64,000 nt of DNA from contig NC_135124.1 in assembly GCF_050908995.1 (NCBI RefSeq), forward strand, positions 3,286,001 to 3,350,000, written 5' to 3'. A program made the translations under genes and the position numbers. The DNA comes from Andrena cerasifolii (Eukaryota > Arthropoda > Insecta > Hymenoptera > Andrenidae). A model generated the notes under the pieces. That model saw only the letters and a list, made by a program, of their open reading frames with translations, was not told where the DNA came from and ran no database searches. Below, in pieces: positions 11,448 to 23,151 of the stretch (position 1 is its first letter; the number at the start of each line of letters is the position of its first letter).

Positions 11448-12186
11448 TTAAGGGGAGGTTCCGGCCTAGAGCCCCCAAAAAATAGGTGATCTTTAGGAAT
11501 TAATTAAAGGAAAACTACTATATATAATTTAATGGGACTTTTTGCATTGTATTAAGGATGTCTTAGATTATAGAAATATATTTTTTGTTTTATAATTAAT
11601 CATTACAGAAGACACTGGGATGTCGTTAAAGTCAAGGCCTTAAAAAATTGATCCAAATCGGTGGGACCTGTATCTCCAAAAGTTATTATCCGATTTGGCT
11701 GAAACTTTTTTTATTTTGAAGAATATACTTCTGGCTACGGGGTAAACCAGAAAAAATACAAAATTAGCATTTTTTTTAGAAAATAACGACACTTGAAGTT
11801 TGAAATCACTTTTTGCCTATAGTTTTCATCCTTTCAACGCCTTAGAAAATTATATATTTTCAATTTTTGTATTTCTTTCTGATTTCCCTCCTAGCCAGAA
11901 GTATATTCTTCAAAGTAAAAAAAGTTTCAGTCGAATCGGATAATCACTTTTGGAGATACAGGTCCCACCGTTTTGAGAACACTGTTTCGAGAAAAACGCG
12001 TTTAAAGTTTTACGTGAGTGCCGAGTGGCCGGGTGTTACCCATGCATTTGCCGCTACTCAAATACCCATAACTTCGGGAATATTACGAATTTCAACAAAT
12101 CCTTTTAAACAAGTATTCCTAAAAGGTTGAACATTCGAAAAATGAAATAAAAAAAAATCGACTTTTAGACCGGAACCTCCCCTTAA
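11448..12186 (+). mobile_element. TTAA family C, copy 1 (739 bp)
   Basis: TTAA at 11448-11451 and 12183-12186, terminal repeats GGGGAGGTTCCGG and CCGGAACCTCCCC. Inside, about 11690-11780 (ATTATCCGATTTGGCTGAAAC, TTGAAGAATATACTTCTGGC) is an inverted copy of about 11870-11965, so the middle folds back. The right half carries TTTCGAGAAAAACGCGTTTA at 11985-12004. No transposase. Other copies are at 13134, 44221 (minus) and 49982. Likely a non-autonomous element mobilised by a piggyBac-type transposase, inferred from TTAA only. Confidence 0.88.
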
Positions 12187-12695
12187 GATGTTCGGATTTT
12201 CCGTAAAAGATAGAAAAAAATCATGGAAAGAAATAAGTCAGTAACGGTGGCAAATCCTAAAAAAAGAATGGGATCATAAAAGTGTAAAGAGTGCGAAGTA
12301 ATCAGGTATCGTAAATTTCTTACCACGCTGTCGTTTAACTGATTTCGTTTGCGTTTCTTCTTCTACTATGACCTGATTTCACAGATACTTCTTTTGTGAC
12401 CCGATTTGTTGTGTGCCACGGAGCTTAGAGCATGCAAATTTGTAGGGACAAAGTGTTTTACATACATACGTATTGGGTGAAAAACGTAACGAAATCAGGA
12501 CAAACATTTTTCAAGAGTATCACACATTTACGTGTTCTAACGAAGCATTAACCATTCGCTATGAGATGATCTTTTGTTCATCTCTTCTTCCTCTCTTCTT
12601 CTCTACATATGTAAAATGAAAACGTCTGTCTTCCTGTTTCCTTATAACGCAGGGACTAATAGATCAATTTCGATACGTCTTCTTTTTAACGTGTA
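12187..12695. other. Unassigned, possible old repeat
   Basis: No gene. The stretch from about 12610 (AAACGTCTGTCTTCCTGTTT) to 12695 continues across the MITE at 12696-13043 into 13046-13120, so the MITE split a pre-existing sequence. Confidence 0.4.
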
Positions 12696-13043
12696 AGGTG
12701 AATGTCCCAATTTCTGCTCGTTTAAGGGGTATCTCGTCATAAAGAAGGTGTAAAAGATTTGTTTGTGATCAAAATTTGCAGAGTCATTGATTAATTCTTT
12801 AATAATAAATCAGCCAACTCAAAAACTATTTAAGGAAGATATTTCAAGATGTTTAACTATTAGTAATTTGTAATTAAATATATAATGCTCTAAATATCGT
12901 TATTTCTGCTCATGAAAAATAGCGATGTATGTATTGCCCCAAGCTCGTGCAACACTCGTGTAAATGTTTAAATAGTTTAGAATTATTTTCTTGCAACTAT
13001 AATAAGAAAAATACGAAATGAGCAGAATTTGGGACATTCACCT
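12696..13043. mobile_element. TA-flanked MITE, 348 bp
   Basis: Inverted ends AGGTGAATGTCCCAATTTCT (left) and its imperfect complement (right, ending GGGACATTCACCT) are bounded by TA at 12694-12695 and 13044-13045. TA duplication and the tone of the ends (compare 22750 and 36376) suggest a pogo/Tc1-mariner passenger. Non-coding. Confidence 0.75.
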
Positions 13044-13133
13044 TAGTGCAATTCTCGGGGAAGGTTTTAGGCTATATATCATCTCGATATTACTAAATGG
13101 GACTGAGTAATAAGCGAAATAGTGAAGCATTCC

Positions 13134-13762
13134 TTAAGGGGAGGTTCCATTCTAGAGCTCCCAAAATAGGTGATCTTTCGGAATTAATTAAAGGAAAACT
13201 ACTATATATAATTTAATGGGACTTTTTGCATTGTATTAAGGATGTCTTAAATTATAGAAATATATTTTTTGTTTTATAATTAATCACTGCAGGCGGCACT
13301 GGGGAGTCGTTAAAGTCAAGGCATCAAAAAATTGATCAAAATCGGTGGAACCTGTATCCCCAAAAATTATTATCCGATTTGACTGAAACTTTTCTTATTT
13401 TGAAGAATATACTTCTGGCCAGGGGGGGAACCAGAAAAAAAATGCAAAAATGATATTTTTTAGAAAACAACGACACTTGAAGTTTGAAATCACTTTTCCC
13501 TACAGTTTTCATCCTTTCAACGCCTTTGAAAATTAAAAATTTTCAATTTTTGTATTTTTTCTGGTTTCCCTCCTAGCCAGAAGTATATTCTTCAAAGTAA
13601 AAAAAGTTTCAGTCGAATCGGATAATCACTTTTGGAGATACAGGTCCCACCGTTTTGAGAACACTGTTTCGACAAAAACGCGTTTAAAGTTTTCCAAAAA
13701 GGTTGAACATTCGAAAAATGAAATAAAAAAAAATCGACTTTTAGACCGGAACCTCCCCTTAA
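13134..13762 (+). mobile_element. TTAA family C, copy 2 (629 bp)
   Basis: Flanking TTAA at 13134-13137 and 13759-13762 with the same ends as copy 1. Shorter than copy 1 because about 110 bp after the GCGTTTAAAGTTTT segment (near 13695) is missing. The module TTTCGACAAAAACGCG sits at 13667-13682. Confidence 0.88.
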
Positions 13763-13990
13763 GAATGTTCTATGGTAGTCTATGGGGTGGTGGAAGCCGC
13801 ATCGCATCGAATGGTTCTCGAAATTAAATAGCCTGAACAGATAGACGCCTATCGGAGTCTTTATTTTATACTATGTAGAGGTATCTGTAAACAATGGGCA
13901 ATGAAGTATGTATATGTAAGCACTGCGTAATAATTAATGGCGGCGCCAGTTAATTTTTAAATATTAATGCTGATGTTATAGATACATATG

Positions 13991-15437
13991 AGGCCGCGTA
14001 CAGACTTGAGCACGAACGCGAATGGGCCAAGCCGAGGCAGACCCGAATGCCTCGGGCTGGACAAATTGAGATTTTTCGTTCTGTGCGCCCCGCACGAGGC
14101 AAGCCGAGGCAAGCTAAGGTAAACTGAGGAAACTTAAAAGTTTAAGTATAAATAACATCACAGAAAATATATATTATTTATAATAACGTAAAGTAAGGAA
14201 TAAATTTTTATGTAATTCATGGTTTTCGTTGAAACGACTCCGATCGGAGCCGCCGCCGGCAGCGAAAGTGTTAAAAGTAGAAGAAATATTTTAGGGAGTC
14301 AGGACAATTTTTTTTTTTAAATTATGTGACTCCTCTTTAATAAAAAAAAATTGTAGGTTCCTCAAAACAGATGTTTCAATATGCAATAAAAGACCAGTAT
14401 TTATGATATTTTTTAGAAGTCAGGTAATTGAAATGAGCCACGCGCGTTCTTTTACGAAAACGACAAAAAGCCGCTGCGTTCGGGACACTAGTCGCGTCAC
14501 GATTACCGAAGATAAACAATTTATCGAGAAATGATCCGTCACGTATGTACGAATAGTAAAACTAAAAGTTTGCAGGCGTTCGTATATCACCATCGAATTT
14601 GTAGTACAAGAAAAGAATTATTTTTTAGTGACTTTAACACTATAGTGTTGAAGCAAACTGTATACAGCAATAAAAGATATTTGTAAAGAAGTCTGAGCTG
14701 TGAAATGTAAATCCACAAGCACTAAAAACTAGAAAATAAAAAATATATAAGAAAAATATGTGTTAAACGATTTTATTAAAAATGTAGTAAAAACTAAATT
14801 AAAATGCAGTAAAAACTAAAAAATAATTATTTTCTTGTACTACAGTTATGATTGTGTTAATATCACTCTAATAAAATCGTGGGACACGATATTTCATAAC
14901 AGGATATGAATCATTTTAATACTTCAAATTCTGGTTGCACATGGTGCCCCACGATTTTATTTATAGTGATATTAACACCCTCAAAATTGTAGAACAAGAA
15001 AAGAATTAATTTTTAGTTTTTAGTGCATTTTTAATAAAATTGTTTAACATTAATTTTTTTATATATTTGTTACAGACTATAACGCAGTAGTAAAGAAAAT
15101 ATGCGGTCCCACTTAAAATTCGTATTTAAAAAAAAAATCATAAATAAACATGTATAGAAGGAGGCTCGTCTTTCCCTTGCTTTCGCCGCATGCCTCGGAC
15201 CGATCCAAAGTTGTCGGATGAGCCCGAGGCATGCGGCGAATGGCGCCGCGGCACGTCCTGCCTCGGAACGACACCCGCATTGAGCAAGAATTAATTTTGT
15301 TCGACCGATAGCGTGCGGCGAACAGCCCCGAGGCAGCGACGGACGGCCCCGAGTAATTCACCGACGTGCAACACTTGCATATGCATTCTGCCTCGGCTTG
15401 CCTCATTCGCTTTCGTGCTCAAGTCTGTACGCGGCCT
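13991..15437. mobile_element. DNA element with CCGAGGC-rich subterminal ends
   Basis: Inverted ends AGGCCGCGTACAGACTTGAG (13991) and its counterpart ending at 15437 match over roughly 35 bp. Both subterminal regions are packed with CCGAGGC / GCCTCGG words in both orientations (14029, 14050, 14098, 15193, 15222, 15264, 15328, 15390 approx.). Such clustered words are typical transposase-binding sites. The middle is occupied by the foldback repeat at 14516-15067. No transposase remains; target duplication could not be read with certainty, so the superfamily is unknown. Confidence 0.65.
14516..15067 (+). repeat. Dispersed foldback repeat, copy 2
   Basis: Opposite-orientation copy of 1186-1760, lying inside the CCGAGGC element. 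Arms at about 14770-14850 and 14995-15065 are inverted copies of each other. Confidence 0.65.
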
Positions 15438-15654
15438 AAAAAGCTCGGGCAACGCCGGGTACTTTAAGCTAGTATTGTATATACATACGTATGTTTGCAT
15501 ATGCATTCTGGCTTTATGATTCATAGTGAGAATAGGTAGATATATGTATGTTTCGCTTATGTTTGGTTCAAACTCGCCTTGTATTTCACTTGCTTACGTT
15601 TTTTTTTCATTGCTCGAAGTATTAGCTAAACACGTATCGTTATCACTAAAAGGA

Positions 15655-16705
15655 TAACAGTTCGACAAAATTTGACTTTTTTTCGGACTTGTAATATTCA
15701 ATAGCAGTTTCTTGTAGGTTTTCGTTCCCTGATAACGAATCCGCAAACCGTTTGTCGCCATCACCCTCAGTTTTTGAGAAATTCGATTTTGAAAAAAAAC
15801 TGCAAATTTTCAAATTTGAACATTATTTGTGTTGAAACAGTAATAGTTATTCGGCTGTTTGTTGCGTCAAATTATTCTATAAACAATCCCGAATTCAACC
15901 ATATAAGTTATTGATGCATTATGAACATTTAAATATGTTTAAAGAACGATTAAAAGGAAAAGAACACCCGAAATGCATCCACTTTTGCAGATATGTTTAA
16001 AGTTATTTCGAAAACTAAGGGTCTAGGAAAAATTCTGACCATTCCACGCGATGCAGCAGACATTTTTCCTTCGGAAAGCATGAACAGAAGTGGTAAGTCA
16101 TGTTTTGTTTTCAATACAGAAGCGAAATAGTTTGGCAAAACGTGCGCCGCCGACAGTCGTGGTCACGCGCGTTAAGCGATTGTGTTACGCTGAGCGGCAG
16201 TGTATCGCGCGCCGCCGTTGACTACCACTGTCGCCGCCGCACGTTTTGCCAAACTATTTCGCTTCTGTATTGAAAACAAAATGTGGCTTCCCACTTCTGT
16301 TGGTGGTATCCGAAAGAAAAATTTCTGCTGCATCGCGTGGAATGGTCAGATTTTCTCCTAGACCCTTAGTTTCTAAAATATATAGCAAGATATCTACAAA
16401 AATGGGTACATTGCGGGTGTTCTTTTCCATTTGATTGTTGTTTAAACATATTTAAATGTTCGTAATGCAATAGTAACTTATATCGTTGTATTCGGGAGGG
16501 TTCATAGAATAATTTCACGCAACGAGCAACCGAATAAGTATTACCGTTTCGACACAAAATATGTTGAAAGTTGAAAATTTGCAGTTTTTTTTTTCAAAAT
16601 CGAATTTCTCAAAAATTGAGGGTGATGGCGACAAACGGTTTGCGGATTCGTTTTCATGGCACGAAAACCTATAAGAAACGGCTAGTGAATGTTACAAGTC
16701 CAGTG
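15655..16705. mobile_element. Foldback family B, copy 2
   Basis: Same sequence as the copies at 7564 and 41674, here uninterrupted, with degraded outer ends (left like CAGTTCGACAAAATTT). The centre near 16130-16260 is the GC-rich palindrome CGTGCGCCGCCGACAG paired with CTGTCGCCGCCGCACG. Non-coding. Confidence 0.8.
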
Positions 16706-16732
16706 TTATCTGTGAAACTGTATCAGAATATT

Positions 16733-16870
16733 TATATATATATATATATATATATACAGTGATTTTGTAAAATCATGCTTTAAGTCACTGTATATATATA
16801 TATATATATATTTTGTTATTAAACATTGAATAATTATTTGATAATAAAATAAGCAAAAATTTCTAAAAAG

Positions 16871-16921
<51 letters not shown>

Positions 16922-17079
16922 CGAAATACGTATTAGAATTCATTTGCCAATTGCATATCCACAATCGCTAGTTGCCTATAACTTCAATGGCCAGTTTATT
17001 ATACTGAAATATTTGCTCATTTCGTTATTAAACATTGAATAATTATTTGATAATAAAATGAGCAAAAATTTCTAAAAAG

Positions 17080-17120
<41 letters not shown>

Positions 17121-17186
17121 AAGTTATAGACAACTAGCGATAGTGGATATGCAATTGGCAAATGAATTCTAACACGTATTTCGTTA
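16733..17186. repeat. AT-microsatellite cluster with nested inverted and direct repeats
   Basis: Four (AT)n or (TA)n runs (16733-16755, 16791-16810, 16874-16920, 17083-17118). Between them, TTTTGTTATTAAACATTGAA through AAAAAGCAAATAT at about 16810-16875 recurs directly at about 17020-17085, while 16920-16988 (AACGAAATACG ... AACTTCAA) recurs inverted at 17119-17186. Short palindromic arms (CAGTGATTTTG, AAGTCACTG) also flank one run. This looks like repeated insertion or template-switching at AT tracts. Confidence 0.75.
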
Positions 17187-17611
17187 GAGTTTGCAATGTT
17201 GCACTTCTGTGTAGGCAGTTTCCGGTGGAGGAAAACGTTCAGTTCCCAAGGTTGTTAAACAATAGCGAGGATTAAAAAACAATAGATCATTTACATGTAG
17301 CAAATACGATTAATTTCCTAATTTCCTGAGTTACCAATATTTTCGAATTGTCACACATAGAGCTCACACAGAGTTATATTGAGGGAAATTGATGTGACCA
17401 GTAATGAGTACAGCTCAACTGATTGTATTGTCTGTGGGCATACATTTCCATTTTGAATGACAAATTTATCGTTGAATAGGGTCAGGAATCTTGTAAGTCA
17501 ATAACTCTTTTACAAGCCTGCTTTGTGATCACTATCGAACTACGAGATTGATAATAATAATTTCCTGTCAATAGACAGAGGAAGTGCAGTATATTTGGAA
17601 TACCAGTTTCT
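17187..17611. other. No recognised gene
   Basis: AT-rich interval between the AT-repeat cluster and the TTAA element; nothing identifiable. Confidence 0.4.
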
Positions 17612-18368
17612 TTAAGGGTACTAGGCAGTCGTTCCTGTCTAAAGTGAAGCATTTCTGTTTCAATTAATTGCAAAGAAACCAATTGAAACTGAGATTTGTT
17701 CTTTGGCATGAAGTTTATTAACATCATAAGCTTTAAAAATATTGTTTGTGGATTCAAAAATATGCATTATATATTACGCTACAGATGGATCATTAAAAAA
17801 GGCTTATTAAAAAAAGTTTCTTTTGTTTTGCAGTGATAACTCAGAAACGGAGGTTCCAATCGATTCAAAACAAATTCGAGGATCTTCACAAAATGTGCAG
17901 TTTCGGACCAGACCTAAATTAAAGTTAATGAAAACTCTTATTCTTTATGAAAATAAACTAAGACCTCACTGGAGCTTGGGGGATGGTAAAACCTCATCAA
18001 TGGGGTCCCAATGGGATTTCCGTTTATTTTCATAAAGAATAAGAGTTTTCATTAACTTTAATTTAGGTCTGGTCCGAAACTGCACATTTTGTGAAGATGC
18101 TCGAATATGTTTTGAATCGGTTGGAACCTCCGTTTTTGAGTTATCACTGCAAAACTAAAGGAACTTTTTCTCAAAAAACCTATTTAATGATCCATCTGTA
18201 CCGTCGTATATAATGCATATTTTTTACTCCAAAAACAATTTTTTTAAAGCTTATGATGTTAATAAACTTCATGCCAAAGAACAAGTCTCAGTCTCGATTG
18301 GTTTCTGCGTAATTAATTGAAACAGAAATGCTTAATTTTAGACAGGAACAACTGCCTAATACCCTGAA
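17612..18368. mobile_element. TTAA foldback element (GGGTACTAGGCAGT ends)
   Basis: TTAA at 17612-17615; right boundary is TGAA at 18365-18368, evidently a mutated TTAA. Ends GGGTACTAGGCAGT and ACTGCCTAATACCC. The arms are inverted copies over about 350 bp each and meet near 17970-18000, so the whole element is one long hairpin. Terminal sequence is close to the element at 40011 (GGGGACTAGGCAGTCA), suggesting related families. Confidence 0.82.
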
Positions 18369-19110
18369 GGGGTTACGCCACCCTGAGGCGCTCGAAACTG
18401 CACTAAACTAGACGATTTTTTTTTACTGATACTACGAGGTTGAAAATCATTTCTTTTCTTCTTATGTGTAGAACATGTGTTAGTGCATATATTGTATAAA
18501 TACTGTACAAAAATATTAATAAATGACCGAGTCATTTGTTGTTCCGCGGAGCTCGTCCGCCGTTACACGCGTGACTGATATAACAAATCATAACGTCCAG
18601 GCTCATCTGAAATGAAAAACACGATGATTTTCGTGTTCCTTAATAAAATACCTACAATATATCATACGGATTTGAGAAAAAAAAATTATAGCACAAAGGA
18701 GACCAAGGTGAAGAAAATTATTCGTTTTTCGCCTGACAAAACTAACTTAAAACATTTATTATATACGAATGGATTATCGCGTGAAAAAAATGATATGATA
18801 CATTGTAGACAATACCATTAAGAATATGCGTACCAAGTTTGAAATCAATCGGACAAATAGTTTTGGAGATATTTGATATATCATCGTTGAAAATGTAGTT
18901 TCGAGAAAAACGGAAAAGAAGAAAAATAGAATGGCCGCTACCTGCTGCGGAATATCGACATCCGCGCCTCGTTAAAGTCTACAACGCGGCTATTTTGGGG
19001 AATTTTTGCGTCTACCATGATTTAAATTATTCTTAAAACTTCACGTAATAAAAAAATGCAATGAAAAAAAATCGTTTTTTCAAACCTTTCAGGGTGGCGT
19101 AACCCCTTAA
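18365..19110. mobile_element. TTAA element (GGGGTTACGCCACCCTGA ends) abutting the previous one
   Basis: Starts at the same mutated TTAA (18365-18368) that ends the previous element, and ends at TTAA 19107-19110. Ends GGGGTTACGCCACCCTGA and TCAGGGTGGCGTAACCCC. Near 18850-18913 it carries AATCGGACAAATAG, TTTTGGAGATA and then TTTCGAGAAAAACGG, the module also seen in family C. Non-coding. Confidence 0.82.
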
Positions 19111-20074
19111 GACGAATAAAAAATTTCGGCAGAGGATGGGAACAAATAAAACTGCATAATATCATAGGGAAACTAATAAAGTTTTATATTTCAAACTCTC
19201 AGTAATAATAAAAAAAAAAAAAATAGCTGAAACTTTGGTCTAAATGAAAAATGACGGGAACTGTCGATTTCGTTAAGGCGCAGGTAATTTGGAATACCGG
19301 TATTCCAATTGCTTTATAAACTTAAAAAACACATGTAGTTAATAAAATTATTTTCTTTTCCGGTCTAACGAGGCTCAGAAATCACAATTTTGGAATAAGC
19401 TTAGGTAAATATAAATGGACAGCGCTGGCTCAAATCGACGCGGCGGTAGCCGCTACGCGTGAAACAAAAGCATCGCTAAGCTTTGGAATAATCCAAATTA
19501 CCTTCACCTTCGGAATTCCGAATTAGCAACATATGGTATTGAAACCTAAAATTGCACGTCACGCTTTGTATTCTCGAAATTATCGCAAAACCGACACGCA
19601 ACCGTAGAAGGAACGCGCAAATGAGTAAATTAAGTGTTTAACTTTAATGTTTTGCAATATTTTAACCATGATTGGAACGAGTGAACGCTTGCTGAAAAAG
19701 TTTTGCAGTTTGACGTCTTCTTACTCTGCAGATTAAGTCGAAAATGTCACAATGGCGGTTCATCCACAAATGTCAGTAATTAACAGGTCATAAGCCCCTT
19801 ATTAATCTACGGTGTTACAAATTAAATAGCGTTAGCAGTTTATTAGATACTTCGGTATTCCAAATAACCAAGAGTATTCTAAATATGCTGCATTTCCTTT
19901 ATGAATTCTAAATGTGATAACATTTCTCACTGACAAGAGGAAAAAATTATTCTGTCAATTTGGATCTTTAATTGGCGATGAAAAATATATTTTTTTTTTA
20001 GAAAAATTGAGGCACCACCTCATAAAAGGGGCTGCACGGGTGAGCCTAACCAGATGTGGCCAGCGTGACGAGTA
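19111..20074. other. No recognised gene; possible MITE
   Basis: AAGGCGCAGGTAATTTGGA near 19275 and its imperfect inverse near 19493-19511 may be ends of a small degenerate MITE. Otherwise nothing was recognised. Confidence 0.35.
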
Positions 20075-21190
20075 CAGGGTCATCCGTTAAAACTGCAACC
20101 TACGCGCGCTCGAACAGACGAAAATGGCAACACCGCCTCACGGACGCATTCCACTACAACCATTCAACGGCCCGGCGTTCGGCGGGCTGCCAGCGACCGC
20201 TGGACAGCTGTGATGCCCGAGCTTCGAGAATTTTGGGACAGTCTCTTTCAAATTAACGTTGCAAAGAGCTATTTGAAATTTCCCGGCCCGGGTTGAAGAA
20301 TTTGGGGCCTTTTTCCTATAACTTGTGAACTATAAAAGATATCGGAATGCAATTTGCGTCGCAAAACGAGGAAAAACTATTCCCTCTTAATGAAGGATAA
20401 TTTAAAATATTTTACGTTTATTTAATTTTTATTTTATCAATTTTTTAGCCATAATTGTTGAGAAAGGCTTTTGCAAATCGTTTATTTGATACTGTATTTA
20501 ATGCTCTTTTTAAAATTCATGGTGTTGATAAACAATTGGCTGAAAAAATTAAATTTTTATTCAATTATGTGTTAGTTCTGCAAACCTCAGAATCTATTGT
20601 TCTGGTTTTCTTTTTTTATAATTTTATCCTTAATGCAGTGCATGCATAAATCGGACGCAACGGGTAACTAATAGGACCTGTCTTTTATTGTAGCGGTGTT
20701 TGAATTTTTTTCTACAATTTTTGTGTCTCAATGTTTTAATCTTTTAGCTACTCAACGCCACGCCTATATCGGCTTCAGTTAATGCCATTTTTTGGATCGA
20801 TGCGCCATTATTGTGGCGTTTACACGCAGGTGGCGAAAATCTAAAAATGGCTAAAAAATTTTAAATTAAGACTGGTACGAAACCGGTGGACATTGTTTTA
20901 AACCTCATTACAGTGATCTAGGGTGCGAGTGGTAAACCGATCATAAAAGCGGAGCGGGCAGCTCGCTTACCTGGGCCGGGAAATTCCGCACGGCTCTTTG
21001 CGACGTTAATTTGAAAGAGACCATCCTAAAATTCTCGAAGCCCGGGCATAACTGCTGTCCAGCGGCCGCTGGCAGCTCTCCGAACGCGGGGCCGGTGCAT
21101 GGTTGCAGTGGAATGCGTCGGTGAGGCGCTGTTGCCATTTTACCAGTTCGCGCGCGCGCGCGTAGGTTGCAGTTTTAACGGATGACCCTG
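20075..21190. mobile_element. Long-TIR element with TA duplication, 1116 bp
   Basis: Ends CAGGGTCATCCGTTAAAACT and its inverse, bounded by TA at 20073-20074 and 21191-21192. The terminal inverted repeats are about 230 bp and GC-rich (including GCTGCCAGCGACCGCTGGAC left), enclosing an AT-rich core of about 600 bp with no transposase. The TA duplication suggests a Tc1/mariner-type mover; the length of the arms is unusual for that group. Confidence 0.82.
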
Positions 21191-21404
21191 TACAGCGACG
21201 ATGGGCCCGACTAGCGCGACGCCATAGACGTCATAAATTGGCATCGGGGTCCTTAGGAGTTTTCCTAAAGGACAACAGGCGACTTTCCACGGGACGGAAA
21301 GGCAGTCTTCTCCAGACCTCGAATCGAGAAGGACCATCCAACTTTACTCTTCTTCGTCATCGAAAATAACTTAGACAGCAAGTTTATTCTGCTACTTTTC
21401 AGTA

Positions 21405-22086
21405 TTTTCCACATGAACTGAGTGAAAAACAGAAACAAAAACGTTTGGAAGCTTGCTTGATGTTGCTTCCTCGTCACAAATCTGATCCATTTTTTAATCG
21501 AATTGTCACTTGTGATGAGAAATGGATCCAATATGACAATCGCAAACGTTCAGCACAGTGGTTGGACAGGGATGAATTACAAAAACGCACTCCAAAGCGC
21601 AATATTCATCAAAAGAAGCTGATGGTGACTGTTTGGTGGTCTAGCGCAGGTGTAATCCATTATGATTTCATGAAACCCGGCTCAACGATCATAGCAGAAT
21701 CATACTGCAACCAACTTGACGAAATGATGCAGAAACTGAAAGAAAAACAGCCTAGGTTGGTCAACAAATTGACTCCTATCTTAATGCATGATAACGCTAG
21801 ACCACACACTGTAAAAGTGACTGTGGCAAAACCACAGGAATTGGAGTTGGAACTTCTTCATCATCCTCCATACTCACCAGACCTAGCCTCCACTGACTAC
21901 CACTTCTTCGGCAATTTGGGCAACTTTTTAATAGGAAAACAATTTAATTCCGACAATGCTGTAAAACTGGCCTTCCAGGAATTCATTGACTCTCGTCCGC
22001 CAGGGTTTTATACCACCGGCCTGAACAACCTGCCGCTTAAATGGCAAAAGGGTATAGACAATATGGGTGCATACTTCGATGAATAA
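21405..22086 (+). pseudogene. Mariner transposase, 5'-truncated
   Basis: A mariner-family DD34D transposase, the enzyme that cuts and pastes its element at TA. The open part from ATG 21445 has 213 codons; homology extends upstream to about 21405 (PHELSEKQKQKR, the conserved 'WVPHEL' block) before the sequence becomes unrelated. In ORF numbering the catalytic residues are D24 (VTCDEKW), D115 (MHDNARPH) and D150 (YSPDLASTDYHFF), with exactly 34 residues between the last two. The C-terminus (WQKGIDNMGAYFDE) is complete. From general recall it resembles the cecropia subfamily. A full mariner protein is about 345 residues, so the DNA-binding N-terminus is lost. No flanking inverted repeats were recognised. 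Confidence 0.85.
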
Positions 22087-22159
22087 AATAATTCCTTATA
22101 TTTGTAAGTTATCAACCAACTTCGCCTGTTTTTCTACAAATTTCGTCCTTGACGACCTG

Positions 22160-22745
22160 ATATGTACACAGACGGATAAAGAACAAAAAATGGCGCTGGT
22201 TATGCTTTCACATCTGGACAATCGACCATAAAAGTGAAGCTCCACCAAGAAGCCCCTATCCTTTTCTGCGAACTTAGCGCGGTTAAACATGCTATCCAAA
22301 CTGTAGTCAGTGAACGAAATAAATCCTTTGCTATTTTCTGCGACTCTGCTAATTCCATCCAAGCAATCCACAATCAATGGTCAAACGATCCCACTATCCA
22401 GGAATGCCTAAAATCCTATGTCGAGGCAACCCACAGGAACAACTCCATCACAGTAATCTGGGTCCCTGCCCACACAGGTATCGAGGGGAACGAAAGAGCA
22501 GATAGAGCGGCCAGAGAAGTAGCCGACTCACCAATCTCCGTCTGTAGCACCAACGTAAATTATACTCTCATGTCTAAAGGAAAAAATAAAAGACAAATGG
22601 AATGAAGAATGGAAATCCGCAACTAAGCCAGGACTGACAGCAATTAGAGACGACTTTTTCGAGAAAAGTGTATCACGGTCACTGTCAAGACACGACCAGG
22701 TTGTAATTTCAAGAATCACAATTGGACACACAGAACTCACGCACC
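22160..22745 (+). pseudogene. Non-LTR retrotransposon RNase H and C-terminal region (part 1)
   Basis: The end of a non-LTR retrotransposon polyprotein with an RNase H domain. A frame beginning near 22170 reads MYTDGSKTKNGAGYAF (first catalytic Asp in TDGSK); then ELSAVKHAI (the Glu), IFCDSANSIQAI (second Asp), and VIWVPAHTGIEGNERADRAAR (the His and last Asp: PAH.GI.GNE.AD). This set of motifs is typical of I/Jockey-type elements. A frameshift near 22600 leads into KIKDKWNEEWKS and SRITIGHTELTHRYR, normally followed by the Cys-rich C-terminus. It is cut at 22749 by a pogo-like element and resumes at 24031. The reverse transcriptase part is missing. Confidence 0.8.
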
Positions 22746-22815
22746 GGTACCGTAAAATGGGGGAACATTGGCAGCAGGGGATGACATTGGCACATGCCGG
22801 GGTTACATTGGCACC

Positions 22816-22999
22816 TATACTCCTTGTCATTTAAGAAGGAACCTGCTGACCGACGAGTTTAGGACCGGTTCTGCGCAGGTTGACGCTCATTGGTGCCGGG
22901 AGCAGCCACTATTGGCTGTACCCCCACCAACGCTTTTTCGGAGCCAATGAGCTCATTCTACATGCGCGAAACGGGTTCCTTCTTAAATGACAGGGAGTA
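22816..22999. repeat. MITE family D, copy 1
   Basis: Ends TACTCCTTGTCATTTAAGAA and its inverse (TTCTTAAATGACAGGGAGTA). Nearly identical to 23635-23820 and to the left half at 38431-38514. About 184 bp, non-coding, TA-flanked. Confidence 0.85.
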
Positions 23000-23151
23000 T
23001 ATACGCATGAACATATAAAGTCGCATTCGAGATCGAGGTTTTAGGTACTCAATTGTTTCAACGTTTGCGGTTAGATATCCAATAATCGCCTGTCAAATAG
23101 ATAACTTTGTTACGTTATACATTATATTATTAATAACATTAGATCGCAATA

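Noticed and set aside
15950..16434. Recurrent small frames such as MPNYFASVLKTK... and KLFYEPSRIQRYKLLLHYEH... in several places
   Set aside because: They recur because foldback family B DNA is repeated (7564, 15655, 41674, 56379, 63588); they are short, exist on both strands of a palindrome, and show no sign of codon conservation.
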